A stretch of 64,000 nucleotides of DNA. Source: Streptomyces varsoviensis. Lineage in GTDB: Bacteria; Actinomycetota; Actinomycetes; Streptomycetales; Streptomycetaceae. The stretch spans positions 124,001 through 188,000 of the forward strand of contig NZ_JOBF01000002.1 of assembly GCF_000718635.1 (NCBI RefSeq), written 5' to 3'. Shown piece by piece: positions 1 to 8,005 of the stretch. Below the pieces are notes generated by a model, which ran no database searches, was not told the origin of the DNA, and worked only from the letters and a program-made list of their open reading frames with translations. Each line of letters begins with the position of its first letter. The first letter of the stretch is position 1. The position numbers were made by a program, and so were the translations under genes.

Positions 1-48
1 GCCTTCGGCGGCCAGTCCCCGGCGCTCGCCACCCGCTACACCAAGTAG
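1..48 (+). CDS. C-terminal end of a beta-ketoacyl synthase (partial)
   Basis: The first 48 bases read AFGGQSPALATRYTK and a TAG stop. The Phe-Gly-Gly-Gln motif close to the C-terminus is typical of FabF-type and PKS-type ketosynthases, where it precedes the last strand of the thiolase fold. The rest of the gene lies before the window, so its class (fatty acid, type II polyketide or other) cannot be decided. It hints that a biosynthetic locus continues to the left. The call rests on 15 residues only. Confidence 0.5.
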   Translation, partial: AFGGQSPALATRYTK

Positions 49-465
49 CCGCGGCCGACGGCGCCCCTGCGGCCAGCACCATCGCCCCGTCCGGGCGCCG
101 CACCCCTCGGGGGTACGGCGCCCGCCGCCTGCTCAGGAGGCGCGAGATCCGGAAGCCTCGTCGGCGATCTGCGCCGTGAGCAGTACGGCAAGCACCACGC
201 AGACTGCCGCCAGCGCCCACACCTGACCCCACGAGATCCGCGAGATCGCCGACGCCGCAGACCTCGGGCAAGGAAGCACTCGTCTTCGACCAGTAGGAGC
301 AGATGTAGGCCCACCAGCTCGATGCCGTACGTAACCGCCCAGAAGGGCTGTCCGTCCCCTCAGCCCTGCCCGAGCACACTCTGAACTACCGTCTGCTGAC
401 CCCCGGGACGCCCCCGGCATCAAGGCCTTCCTCAACCTGGTGACCAGCACCCCAGTACTGTGCGA
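49..465. other. Region without a confident gene; possible membrane-protein remnant
   Basis: No intact gene is convincing here. On the minus strand, at about 133-260, one frame ends in a hydrophobic stretch (WALAAVCVVLAVLLTAQIA) followed by a charged tail and a stop. This could be the last transmembrane segment of a decayed membrane protein. The upstream part of that frame is Arg/Gly-rich and looks non-coding. Because the stretch abuts a transposase remnant, it is probably scarred DNA. Confidence 0.3.
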
Positions 466-975
466 CTACCTGGCTGGAGCACAACGCCCCCTGGCCCAGG
501 TCATCGCCGAGGAGAGCTGGTCCTCCATGCCGTCGCGGTACGCCTGGTCGATGGTGCCGCGCTTGCCGTGGCCCACATCCCGGGCCAGCTTGTGGCGGGA
601 CTCCTGCACGGTGAGCTGCCGGTTCATCTGCCGGCGGTAGGTGTCGTCGACCGGGTCGACGACGCGCAGCAGGTGCTCGGTCTTGGCGATCCGCCCGTAC
701 TCGGCGAACGCCGCCCCGAGAGGGGCGGGGCGGCCGTCGCGGCCGAACAAGCGCAGCAGGTCGTAGGCGCGGACTTGGTTGGTGACCAGGGAACCGGCGA
801 CCTTCAGCATGTCCGGCCAGTGCGTGATCACCTCGTTCAGGTTCACGCGGTTGCGGGCCAGGTCCTCCACCGCGCCGTACGTGCCTCTCGACGCCGGGCA
901 TCGTGGCCCGCCAGAACCGCTGGTCGTCCAGGTCGCGCAACCGCGGGCTGAAGTTGATCTCGGTCGGCGTAACCG
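466..975 (-). pseudogene. Tn3-family transposase (TnpA) C-terminal remnant
   Basis: The minus strand encodes a recognisable piece of a Tn3-family DDE transposase. One frame carries NLNEVITHWPDMLKVAGS, then a FGRDGRPAPLG stretch, then DDTYRRQMNRQLTVQESRH and HGKRGTIDQAYRDGMEDQL, all typical of the C-terminal part of TnpA. The preceding piece, TPTEINFSPRLRDLDDQRF, sits in another frame, so there is a frameshift near 880. The protein also runs out of family similarity near 490 instead of continuing to the usual C-terminus. No terminal inverted repeats or resolvase were seen. It is a dead relic and marks past transposition beside the ketosynthase end. Confidence 0.8.
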
Positions 976-1078
976 CGAGCCGATTCGGTGTGTCGGTGCC
1001 CAGAAGCCCCGCCCGGCGGGGGCGCGAGTCGCCGGATCAGCGTTCGCCTTTGCTCGACATCCAGTGCAGAGGCTAGTC

Positions 1079-1096
1079 TGGTAAGACGTTTTACCA
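1079..1096. promoter_or_regulatory. LacI-like palindromic operator
   Basis: TGGTAAgACGTtTTACCA is an 18-bp inverted repeat around a central ACGT with one mismatched pair. The CG centre and the half-site resemble operators of the LacI/GalR family. It sits 68 bp before the predicted ATG at 1164, where a repressor would control the four-gene operon that follows. No LacI-type gene is in the window. Confidence 0.5.
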
Positions 1097-1163
1097 AGCC
1101 GAGGTGGCAGCGTACCGACGAGTCCGGTGCGCCGTGCCCGACGAGCCGGACGAGGAGGTCTTG

Positions 1164-2372
1164 ATGCGGAACGATCCGAGCCGCCTTCAAGGAATGACCT
1201 GGGATCACCCGCGCGGCATCGACGCGCTCCGGGCCTGCGGCGAGGCGTTCGAGCGCGGGACGGGGGTGGCCATCGACTGGACCGTCCGTTCGCTGCGGGA
1301 GTTCGAGGACACCCCGGTGGCCGAGCTGGCGGCGGCGTACGACCTCGTGGCGCTGGACCACCCGTTCATCGGGGACGCGGTGGAAGCTGGCGCCCTGCTG
1401 CCGCTGGACAGCGTGTTCCTCCCCGAGGAACTGGCCGAGCGCGCCGAGGACTCGGCCGGAGCGAGCCATTCCAGCTACCACTGGAACGGGCGTCAGTGGG
1501 GCGGCGCCGTCGACGCCGCGTGCATGGTCAGCGCCTGCCGGGCCGACGCCGTCGCCCGCGCGGAGATGCCCGTCCGATGGGAGGAAGTCGGCGAGTTCGC
1601 GCGGCGCCACGGACGGGACGCGGTGCTGCTGGCGGCCAACCCGACCCACCTGTGGGGCACGGTCCTGTCCCTGTGCGAGGCCGTCCGGAACACCGCCGTC
1701 GGCCCGCGCGACCACTGGCGCCGGAGCGGCGACGGCCGCCCGGAATGGTGGGGGAACGCCGGCATCGACCCCGAACTTCTGGAGGAGGCCATCGAACGGG
1801 CTGTCCGCCTCCTCGCGCTCTGCGCGCCCGCGTCGCTGGTCAGCGACCCGATCACCGTGCACGAACGCCTCGCCCGCCCCGGCGACCCCGCCCTCTACTG
1901 CCCGCTGGTGTTCGGCTACGTCACCTACGCCCGGCCCGGCGCGCGCCAAGCGCTCGTGGCGTTCGGCGACGCCCCGCGTCTCGGCGACGCCCCCGTCGGC
2001 ACGCTGACCGGCGGAGTGGGGCTCGCCGTCTCGGCCCGTGCGGCCGGCTCGGCGGCGGGGCGGGACGCCGCCGCCTTCGTACGGTTCGCGACGTCGGCGC
2101 GGACCCAGGCCGGGTACGCGCACGAGGCCGGCGGGCAGGCGGGCCGCCGCTCCGTCTGGCTGGACGAACGGGTCGACGCCGAGGTCACGCACTTCTACCG
2201 CGACACGCTCGCCACGATGGACCGCTCGTTCCTGCGGCCACGCCTCCCCGGCTACCCCGACTACCAGCGCGCGGCGGCGCACACGCTGCACAACGGCGTG
2301 ACCGGTGGCGTACGACCGCGAGCGCTCGCGGCCGAGCTGACAGCCCTGTGGCACAAGCATGTCCGCGTCTGA
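1164..2372 (+). CDS. Solute-binding-like protein without signal peptide
   Basis: The product is about 402 residues and resembles the family 1 extracellular solute-binding proteins of ABC transporters. Visible are the N-terminal LQGMTWDHPRG segment, the YDLVALDHPFIGDA stretch, and a late Trp/Tyr-rich region. The ATG at 1164 is chosen over the upstream ATG at 1104 because GAGGAGG lies five bases before it. The protein starts with polar residues and has no signal peptide or lipobox, which is odd for a binding protein, and no permease or ATPase gene is near. It opens an operon with CoA-activating enzymes and its last bases overlap the ligase start. It may act as a cytoplasmic ligand-binding protein or be a re-purposed enzyme-like fold; its ligand is unknown. 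Confidence 0.7.
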   Translation: MRNDPSRLQGMTWDHPRGIDALRACGEAFERGTGVAIDWTVRSLREFEDTPVAELAAAYDLVALDHPFIGDAVEAGALLPLDSVFLPEELAERAEDSAGASHSSYHWNGRQWGGAVDAACMVSACRADAVARAEMPVRWEEVGEFARRHGRDAVLLAANPTHLWGTVLSLCEAVRNTAVGPRDHWRRSGDGRPEWWGNAGIDPELLEEAIERAVRLLALCAPASLVSDPITVHERLARPGDPALYCPLVFGYVTYARPGARQALVAFGDAPRLGDAPVGTLTGGVGLAVSARAAGSAAGRDAAAFVRFATSARTQAGYAHEAGGQAGRRSVWLDERVDAEVTHFYRDTLATMDRSFLRPRLPGYPDYQRAAAHTLHNGVTGGVRPRALAAELTALWHKHVRV

Positions 2373-4515
2373 ACCCCGCCCGGGCGGCCTTCACCCTCAC
2401 CCCCGCCCCCGCACCATCGCCGAACAGTTCGCGCGGGTCGAAGCCGCGTACGGCGACCGCCCGGCGCTGTGTTCGACGGAGGCCGGGGGAGCGGCGGCTG
2501 ACACGGCGGCGCCTGGGAGAGAGGCCCGCCGGGACCCCCGCTGGCTGACCTTCGCCGAGGTCGCCTCCCTCGCCCGAGCGGCCGTCTCCCGGCTGGCCGC
2601 GCTGGGCGCCGCCCCCGGCGACCGGATCGTGCTGGCGCTGCCGAACAGCGTGATCCTCCGCGTACTCGACCGCGCCGTGCTCGGGGCCGGGCTCGTACGC
2701 GTGGCGCTCTCCCCGCGGCTGCACGCGCGCGAGATCGCCGACATCGCCGCCGACTGCGACGCCCGAGTGGTCTGCTGCCGCGCGGAAGCGGAGGCCGACA
2801 TCCACGCGGCCCTCGCCGAGGCCGGCTCCGCAGCACGCGTGGTGGTCTGCTCCGACGCGCCGGGGAGCCCGGCCGGTGGGCCCGAGAGGCCCGGCGACGC
2901 GCCGAAGAGCCCCGATGATGCACCCGAGAGGCCCGGCCACGCGCCGAAGAGCCCCGCCGATGGGCCGGAGAGTTCCGGCGACGCACCAAACAGCCCCACC
3001 GACGCGCCGAACGGTCCCGGCGATGCGGCGAACGCTCCCGCCGACGCGCCGCAGGGCCCCGATGACGCGCCGAATAGTCCCGGCGATACGCCGAACAGTT
3101 CCGCCGACGCGCCGCAGGGCCCCGCCGACGCGCCGAACCATCCCTGCGACGCGCTGGAAGGTCACGGCGATACGCCGAAGAGCCCCGCCGCCGCGCCGGA
3201 GAGGCCCGCCGACGCGCCCACCAACCCCACCGATGCGCCGGAAGGTCCCGCCGATGCACCGGAAGCTCCCCGCGACGCGCCGAACAGTCCCGACAACACC
3301 CCCGAGGGCCCCGGCCGGACCGCCACGCACCTCCTCTCCCCGGACGCGTTGGCGGCAGCCGCGGCGGACTCGGCTCCAGGGGAGGCCGCGTGGCCCGCGC
3401 CGGCCCCCGCCGACGTCGCGATGCTGATGTACAGCTCGGGGACGACGGGCCGCCCCAAGGGGGTCGTCGTCACCCATGCGACGTGGGTGGCGCAGACCGC
3501 CCGCGCGCTGCGCGAGCTCCCCGCGATCGGCCCCGGGGATGTCGTCCTGGCCGTGGCCCCCATGAGCCACTTCGGCGGCTCGATCGGCCTCGACTGCGCC
3601 GTGAGCGGCGCGGCCACGGTCACGATGGCGCACTTCGATCCGCGCGAGGTCCTGGCGGCCGTCGACGCGTTCGGGGTGACGGTCCTTCCGCTGGCGCCGA
3701 TCATGCTCGACCGTGTGGCGCGCGCCGCCGAGGAGTCGGCGGGGGCGCCCCCGCCCCGGGGCATCAGGGCCGTCCCGTACGGCGGCTCGCCCATCGACAT
3801 CGCGGCGCTCGAACGGGCCGAGCGGGTCTTTCCCGGAGTCCTCACCCAGTTCTACGGGCTGGCCGAGGCCCTGGCGCCGCTCACGGTGCTGACCCCCGCC
3901 GACCACGCCTCCGGGATGCCCGGCCGGCTGGGATCGGCGGGGCGGGCCGTCGACGGCATCGGGCTGCGCCTGGTCGACGGGGAGGTCGTGGTACGCGGCG
4001 ACACCGTGATGGAGGGGTACTGGAACCGCCCCGAGCTGACCGCCGCCGCGTTCGCCGACGGGTGGTTCCGTACCGGCGACCTGGCGGAGATCGACGCCGA
4101 CGGCTACGTACGCCTGTTGGGCCGCTCCAGCGAAATGATCGTCACCGGGGGGTTCAACGTCTACCCCGCCGAGGTGGAACGGGTCCTCTCCACGGTCGAC
4201 GGCGTCCACGAGGCGGCCGTCCTGGGCATGCCCCACCCGGTATGGGGCGAGGGCGTCACCGCCGCGGTCGTACTCGACGGCGGCGGCCCGCCCGACGGCG
4301 GCCTCCGCGCTCAAGCCGGCGCCCCACAGGCCCTCGGTGCCCCACAGGCCCCCGGCGCCGAGATCCTCGACGGCATCGCGCGCGCCTGCGCCGCCGCCCT
4401 GGCCGGCTACAAGAAGCCCGTCGCCGTCTACGCCGTACCCGAGATCCCGAGGAACGCCGCGGGCAAGACCGACCGGCAGGCGCTGCGGCGAAGCCTGCCC
4501 CGCCACCTCAACTGA
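2359..4515 (+). CDS. Acyl-CoA ligase (AMP-forming) with heptad-repeat insertion
   Basis: An ANL-superfamily enzyme that would activate a carboxylic acid through an acyl-AMP to its CoA thioester. The nucleotide-binding loop YSSGTTGRPKG lies at about residues 358-368, followed by the FYGLAEAL acid-binding motif, the WFRTGDLAEID motif, and the C-terminal PRNAAGKTDR motif with the catalytic Lys near 703. The protein has 718 residues, against about 500-550 for the family. The excess is mostly a low-complexity insert of 20 heptads (residues 179-318) between the N-terminal domain and the nucleotide loop. The core motifs flank the insert in frame, so the enzyme may still work. It overlaps the previous gene by 14 bases. 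The CoA-transferase and enoyl-CoA hydratase downstream suggest a pathway over a CoA-bound acid; the substrate is not predictable. Confidence 0.85.
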   Translation: MSASEPRPGGLHPHPRPRTIAEQFARVEAAYGDRPALCSTEAGGAAADTAAPGREARRDPRWLTFAEVASLARAAVSRLAALGAAPGDRIVLALPNSVILRVLDRAVLGAGLVRVALSPRLHAREIADIAADCDARVVCCRAEAEADIHAALAEAGSAARVVVCSDAPGSPAGGPERPGDAPKSPDDAPERPGHAPKSPADGPESSGDAPNSPTDAPNGPGDAANAPADAPQGPDDAPNSPGDTPNSSADAPQGPADAPNHPCDALEGHGDTPKSPAAAPERPADAPTNPTDAPEGPADAPEAPRDAPNSPDNTPEGPGRTATHLLSPDALAAAAADSAPGEAAWPAPAPADVAMLMYSSGTTGRPKGVVVTHATWVAQTARALRELPAIGPGDVVLAVAPMSHFGGSIGLDCAVSGAATVTMAHFDPREVLAAVDAFGVTVLPLAPIMLDRVARAAEESAGAPPPRGIRAVPYGGSPIDIAALERAERVFPGVLTQFYGLAEALAPLTVLTPADHASGMPGRLGSAGRAVDGIGLRLVDGEVVVRGDTVMEGYWNRPELTAAAFADGWFRTGDLAEIDADGYVRLLGRSSEMIVTGGFNVYPAEVERVLSTVDGVHEAAVLGMPHPVWGEGVTAAVVLDGGGPPDGGLRAQAGAPQALGAPQAPGAEILDGIARACAAALAGYKKPVAVYAVPEIPRNAAGKTDRQALRRSLPRHLN
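2893..3312 (+). repeat. Twenty degenerate 21-bp repeats coding for DAPxxPx heptads
   Basis: Exactly 420 bases encode 20 consecutive heptads with consensus x-D-A-P-(N/K/E/Q)-(S/G)-P, for example GDAPNSP, ADAPQGP and TDAPEGP. The unit is 21 bp, always in frame, and diverged copy to copy. The coded segment is Pro/Asp/Ala-rich and surely disordered. It lies inside an enzyme that otherwise has all family motifs. Confidence 0.95.
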
Positions 4516-4603
4516 CTCGACCACCTCAACTGACCCGACCACCTCAACAGCTCCAAGAGACATGCCCCAACAGACATGCCTCAAGAGACATGCCCCAACA
4601 GAC
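4501..4603. repeat. Short direct repeats between ligase and CoA-transferase genes
   Basis: Three copies of a roughly 17-bp unit built on ACCACCTCAACTGAC run across the stop of the ligase gene (4501-4552). They are followed by two identical 22-bp copies starting CAAGAGACATGCCCC (4554-4575 and 4582-4603). The repeats fill most of the gap before the CoA-transferase start. No function is evident; replication slippage is a likely origin, as for the heptad insert in the gene before. Confidence 0.85.
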
Positions 4604-4622
4604 CGAGAGGAACAACAAGACG

Positions 4623-5789
4623 ATGCAAGCGCTCGACGCCATCCGCGTCCTCGACTTCACGCAGATGATGCTGGGCCCGTTCGCCACCCAGATCCTCGCC
4701 GACCTCGGCGCGGACGTGATCAAGGTGGAGCGCCCGGAGGGCGAGTGGGAACGCGGCCTCGCCATGATGGGCGAGTACGTCGACGGGCAGTCGGCGGCGT
4801 TCCTCGCCATGAACCGCAACAAGCGCTCGGTGGCGCTGGACCTCAAGGACCCGCGGGCCAGGGAGGCGCTGCTCAGGCTGGGGGCGACGTGCGATGTCGT
4901 CGTCGAGAACTTCCGCCCCGGCGTGATGGACCGGCTCGGACTCGGCTACGACGACTTCAAGGCCGTACGGGAGGACATCATCTACTGCTCGGGCTCCGGC
5001 TGGGGCCAGGACACCCCGTTCGCCCGGGCGGGCCGGCCGGGCCAGGACCTGCTCATTCAGTCGATGTCCGGGCTCGCGGCCGCGACGGGGCGCGCGAGCG
5101 ATCCGCCGACGCCCGCCGGTACGGCCATCGTGGACCACGCGACCGCGCTGACCCTGGCCAACGGCATATTGGCGGCCATCGTCGCCCGCGCCACCCACGG
5201 CATCGGCCAGCGGGTGGAGGTGGACCTGTACTCGACCGCCATCGCGATGCAGTGCCAGGAGATCTCGACCTTCGTCAACCAGGGCACGGAGTATCAGCGG
5301 TCCGATTCCGGCATCGGCCAGGCGTGGCTGTCGGCGCCGTTCGGGGTCTACGAGGCGAGCGACGGGTGGCTCGCCGTGGCGATGGCGCCGCTCGACACGG
5401 TCGCCGAGGCCGTAGGAGACCCCGCCCTCGCCGACTTCGACGCCTGGACCGAACGCGACGCGGCCAAACGGGCGTTGGAGGACATCACGCGTACGGACAC
5501 GGTCCAGCACTGGCTCGACGCGCTGCTCCCGAAGGGGATTTGGGCGGCGCGCGTGCGTACCACCAAGGAGGCGGTGGACGAGCTGCGGGAGGAGGGCTCC
5601 GACCTGCTGGTCACCCTCGACGGGCCGGCGGGGACGCCGATCGAACTGGTCGGCTGCCCCATATCGCTCAGCGCGACGCCATGGCGGCAGCGCCTCGCGC
5701 CGCCGCGGACCGGTGAGCACACGGCGGCCGTCCTCGGCGAAGTCCTCGACCCGGAGAACCTGACCGCCCTGGTGGGTGAGGGCCGATGA
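4623..5789 (+). CDS. CaiB/BaiF family (class III) CoA-transferase
   Basis: The 388-residue product has the full class III CoA-transferase pattern: RVLDFTQMMLGPFATQILAD at the N-terminus, GADVIKVERPEG, the MNRNKRSVALDLK segment, the NFRPGVMDRLGLGY segment and GRPGQDLLIQSMSGL. The Asp in TAIVDHATAL (residue 171) matches the aspartate that forms the acyl anhydride in formyl-CoA transferase. These enzymes move CoA between carboxylic acids without a ping-pong Glu-thioester. The gene ends in an ATGA overlap with the enoyl-CoA hydratase, so the two are translationally coupled. The enzyme probably exchanges CoA on the same substrate family as the neighbouring ligase. The exact acid is unknown. Confidence 0.9.
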   Translation: MQALDAIRVLDFTQMMLGPFATQILADLGADVIKVERPEGEWERGLAMMGEYVDGQSAAFLAMNRNKRSVALDLKDPRAREALLRLGATCDVVVENFRPGVMDRLGLGYDDFKAVREDIIYCSGSGWGQDTPFARAGRPGQDLLIQSMSGLAAATGRASDPPTPAGTAIVDHATALTLANGILAAIVARATHGIGQRVEVDLYSTAIAMQCQEISTFVNQGTEYQRSDSGIGQAWLSAPFGVYEASDGWLAVAMAPLDTVAEAVGDPALADFDAWTERDAAKRALEDITRTDTVQHWLDALLPKGIWAARVRTTKEAVDELREEGSDLLVTLDGPAGTPIELVGCPISLSATPWRQRLAPPRTGEHTAAVLGEVLDPENLTALVGEGR

Positions 5790-6643
5790 CCGCGCGAGAG
5801 GAGCGGCGACCCGCCGTCGTGGCGGGCGAGACCGACCACCCGCACCAGAATCTGGCGGTCCAGGACCACGCCATCGACGGCGGCGGCATCGGCGGCGGCG
5901 TCGTACGCGTCCTGCGGATCGACCGGGAGGACAAGCTCGGCGCGCTGTCCGGCGCGCTCGTCGCGGCCCTCGGCGAGCAGATCGTACGAGTCCGGCAGGA
6001 CCGGGAGGTCCGCGCGGTCGTCCTCACCGGCACCGGCCGCGGCTTCATCGCGGGCGCCGACGTGGGCGAGTACTCCGGCGTCGGCACCGAGGCGTTCCTG
6101 GAGTACCAGCGCGCGTCGCGCCAGGTCTTCGACGCCCTCGAACGGCTGCCGCAGCCCAGCGTCGCCGCCGTGAACGGATACGCCTTCGGCGGCGGCTTCG
6201 AGGTCGCGCTGTGCTGTGACTTCATCCTGGCCGCCACCCGGGCCAGGTTCGCCCTGCCCGAGGTCACGCTCGGTCTCATCCCGGGCGGCGGCGGCACGCA
6301 GCGGCTGGCCAGGGCCGCCGGGACCCGCTTCACCAAGGAGCTGGTGATGACCGGCCGCAGCGTACGGCCCGACGAGGCCGTCCGGCACGGTCTGGTGACC
6401 GAGGTCGCCGAGCCGGAGGCGCTGATGGAGCGGGCCCTGGCCTTCGCCGCGCTCCTCGCGACGCGGGCGCCGCTCGCGGTCCGCGAGGCCAAGCGCGTTA
6501 TCGACGGCGGGGTGGCCCAGGGGCTCGACGCGGCGCTCACGGCGGAGCAGGCGGCACTCGGCCACCTCTTCGAAACAGCGGACGGGCAAGAGGGCATCAG
6601 CGCCTTCCTCGACAAGCGCCCGGCCCGCTTCACGGGGGCCTGA
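5786..6643 (+). CDS. Enoyl-CoA hydratase/isomerase family protein
   Basis: A crotonase-fold protein of 285 residues. GRGFIAGADVGEY forms the first half of the oxyanion hole and YAFGGGFEVALCCDF the second. Glu139 in GGFEVAL and Glu159 in LPEVTLGLIPGGGGTQRL correspond to the two catalytic glutamates of hydratases, so hydration of a 2-enoyl-CoA is plausible. The first 40 or so residues before VVRVLRIDRE are extra and His/Gly-rich; a later start cannot be excluded, but ATG 5786 overlaps the preceding stop in the usual coupled manner. It closes the ligase/CoA-transferase/hydratase operon. Confidence 0.88.
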   Translation: MTAREERRPAVVAGETDHPHQNLAVQDHAIDGGGIGGGVVRVLRIDREDKLGALSGALVAALGEQIVRVRQDREVRAVVLTGTGRGFIAGADVGEYSGVGTEAFLEYQRASRQVFDALERLPQPSVAAVNGYAFGGGFEVALCCDFILAATRARFALPEVTLGLIPGGGGTQRLARAAGTRFTKELVMTGRSVRPDEAVRHGLVTEVAEPEALMERALAFAALLATRAPLAVREAKRVIDGGVAQGLDAALTAEQAALGHLFETADGQEGISAFLDKRPARFTGA

Positions 6644-7216
6644 CCCCTCGGTCTCGGTCACGCTCACGGCCTCGGCCACGGCCAGGGCCACGGCGAGGGG
6701 CGGCGAATCCGGCCAATATATTCGATCGCCGAATGCTCTGCCGTGACCTGAAAATGGTCGTTTAGGGGGAGCGTGGAGAGGAAACGCCTCGCCTGCGGAA
6801 TAGGAGAACCGAGGCGATAACGGCCGGTGGGTCGGCGCGGAATTCTCGAACGTCTGCTCTCGACTGGACGCGCCGCACTCACCGAATCAGAATTTTTACC
6901 ATACGAATTGACGCCGCGTCAAGAAGTGGATCGAAGCCCGCGAATCCCTGCGGGAACCCCCGAGGGGAGCCCCTTGCCCGGCCCGCAGGGAGATCGCGGT
7001 GATAGCGTTCCGCGATGCGTTACGTGCCCGAGTGCCCGCGCCGGCCGATCGGCTGCACGGCGCCGATCGGTGGGTGCTCGGCCCTATGAAGGGCGACGCC
7101 GTGTCAAGAACAAGTTGAGGCGGCCGAAGGGCTCTGCGGAACCGGGCTCTCTCCAGTGTTCCGGGTAGTGTTCTCGGAGGAAAAAGAGCCTTGTGTGCAG
7201 GTGAAATGAGGGAAGA
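6644..7216. other. Intergenic region, likely promoter for the amino-sugar-type operon
   Basis: No gene is supported. The first 60 bases hold a small repeat of CTCGGCCACGGC-like units after the hydratase stop. From about 6700 the base composition drops well below the surroundings (for example ggccaatatattcgatcgcc and aatttttaccatacgaattg), as in promoter DNA. No clear -35/-10 pair could be fixed. The stretch leads into the small ORF at 7217. Confidence 0.5.
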
Positions 7217-7333
7217 ATGGCCAGCGGGAACCGCGAAAGCAGGCGTGCGGCTGCCCTCGCTCAATTCCTCCAGCAGCCCTCCTTCGGCCGCGACCGCGCA
7301 TTCGTCAGCCGTGCGATTCCGGTGAACGACTGA
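7217..7333 (+). CDS. Small ORF, 38 residues, upstream of and coupled to the Nudix gene
   Basis: ATG at 7217 is preceded by TGAGGGAAGA, a good ribosome binding site with short spacing. The product starts MASGNRESRR, continues AALAQFLQQPSFGRDR and ends AFVSRAIPVND. The stop at 7331-7333 is one base before the ATG of the Nudix gene, which itself has no clear ribosome binding site. This arrangement suggests translational coupling through the small ORF. It could be a leader peptide, a small functional protein or a precursor peptide; no peptide-modifying enzyme is nearby. No family is recognised. Confidence 0.4.
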   Translation: MASGNRESRRAAALAQFLQQPSFGRDRAFVSRAIPVND

Positions 7334-7334
7334 G

Positions 7335-7871
7335 ATGGCCCAGGCGATGGAGACGGCCGGGGCGCCCGAGCCGCGCGGGGCGGCCCAGGAGGCTGCGACA
7401 GCCGAGGCGGCCGGACCACGGCAGGTGGTAGGAGCGCTGATCCGCGACCGGCACGACCGTATCTTCGTCCAGCGGCGCTCGCCCGACCGGCGCCTCTTCC
7501 CAGGCTGCTGGGACGTCGTCGGCGGCGCCGTGGAGGACGGGGAGTCCCTGCTCGACGCGGTCCGCAGGGAGATAGCGGAGGAGACCGGCTGGCGGCTGCG
7601 GCGCGTCCTCGCGCGGGTGGCGCACGGGGAGTGGACGGCGGACGGCGTACGGCACGTCGAGTCCGACTACGTCGTCGAGGTGGACGGGGACCTCTCCGCG
7701 CCCGAACTCGAATGGGACAAGCACACCGAGTTCGCGTGGATAGCGGCCGATGATCTCTCGCCGCTCGACGAGAACGTCCGGTGCGGCGCCGGCACCTTTA
7801 TCAAGGACGTGGTGACCGCGGCGCACGCCTGGCTCGCCGACGCCTCCGCGGAACGCCGCGAAGCGCGCTGA
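7335..7871 (+). CDS. Nudix hydrolase
   Basis: The 178-residue protein carries a complete Nudix box from residue 63: GGAVEDGESLLDAVRREIAE followed by ETGW, matching the GX5EX7REUXEEXGU pattern whose Glu residues bind the metal. Such enzymes hydrolyse nucleoside diphosphates linked to another group, or isomerise IPP; the VQRRSPDRRLFPGCWDVVGG lead-in is typical of the broad MutT/IDI-like group. The first 30 residues are Ala/Glu-rich and of no known fold. It is the first enzyme of a run with an oxidoreductase, an aminotransferase and a phosphatase, so it might trim a nucleotide-linked or pyrophosphate intermediate. The substrate is not determinable. Confidence 0.88.
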   Translation: MAQAMETAGAPEPRGAAQEAATAEAAGPRQVVGALIRDRHDRIFVQRRSPDRRLFPGCWDVVGGAVEDGESLLDAVRREIAEETGWRLRRVLARVAHGEWTADGVRHVESDYVVEVDGDLSAPELEWDKHTEFAWIAADDLSPLDENVRCGAGTFIKDVVTAAHAWLADASAERREAR

Positions 7872-8005
7872 ACGGCCGGCGGCCCAGCCCTCGCCCGTAA
7901 ACTCCACGAGCCTTTCCCCGCCGCCTCCACCGAACCCGCCCCCGCCGCTGCCGCCCCCGCCCTCCCCGCCATCATCTATTGATCTTCTGCGAGGGGAAAT
8001 TCCGC

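Noticed and set aside
133..450. Possible small membrane protein on the minus strand
   Set aside because: Only the last 40 residues look like protein; the start region is Arg/Gly-rich and there is no ribosome site. Kept only as a possible remnant.
2185..4584. A 799-codon minus-strand frame with RRIAGTIRRV-type repeats
   Set aside because: It is the antisense reading of the heptad-repeat region of the acyl-CoA ligase. The plus strand carries the enzyme motifs.
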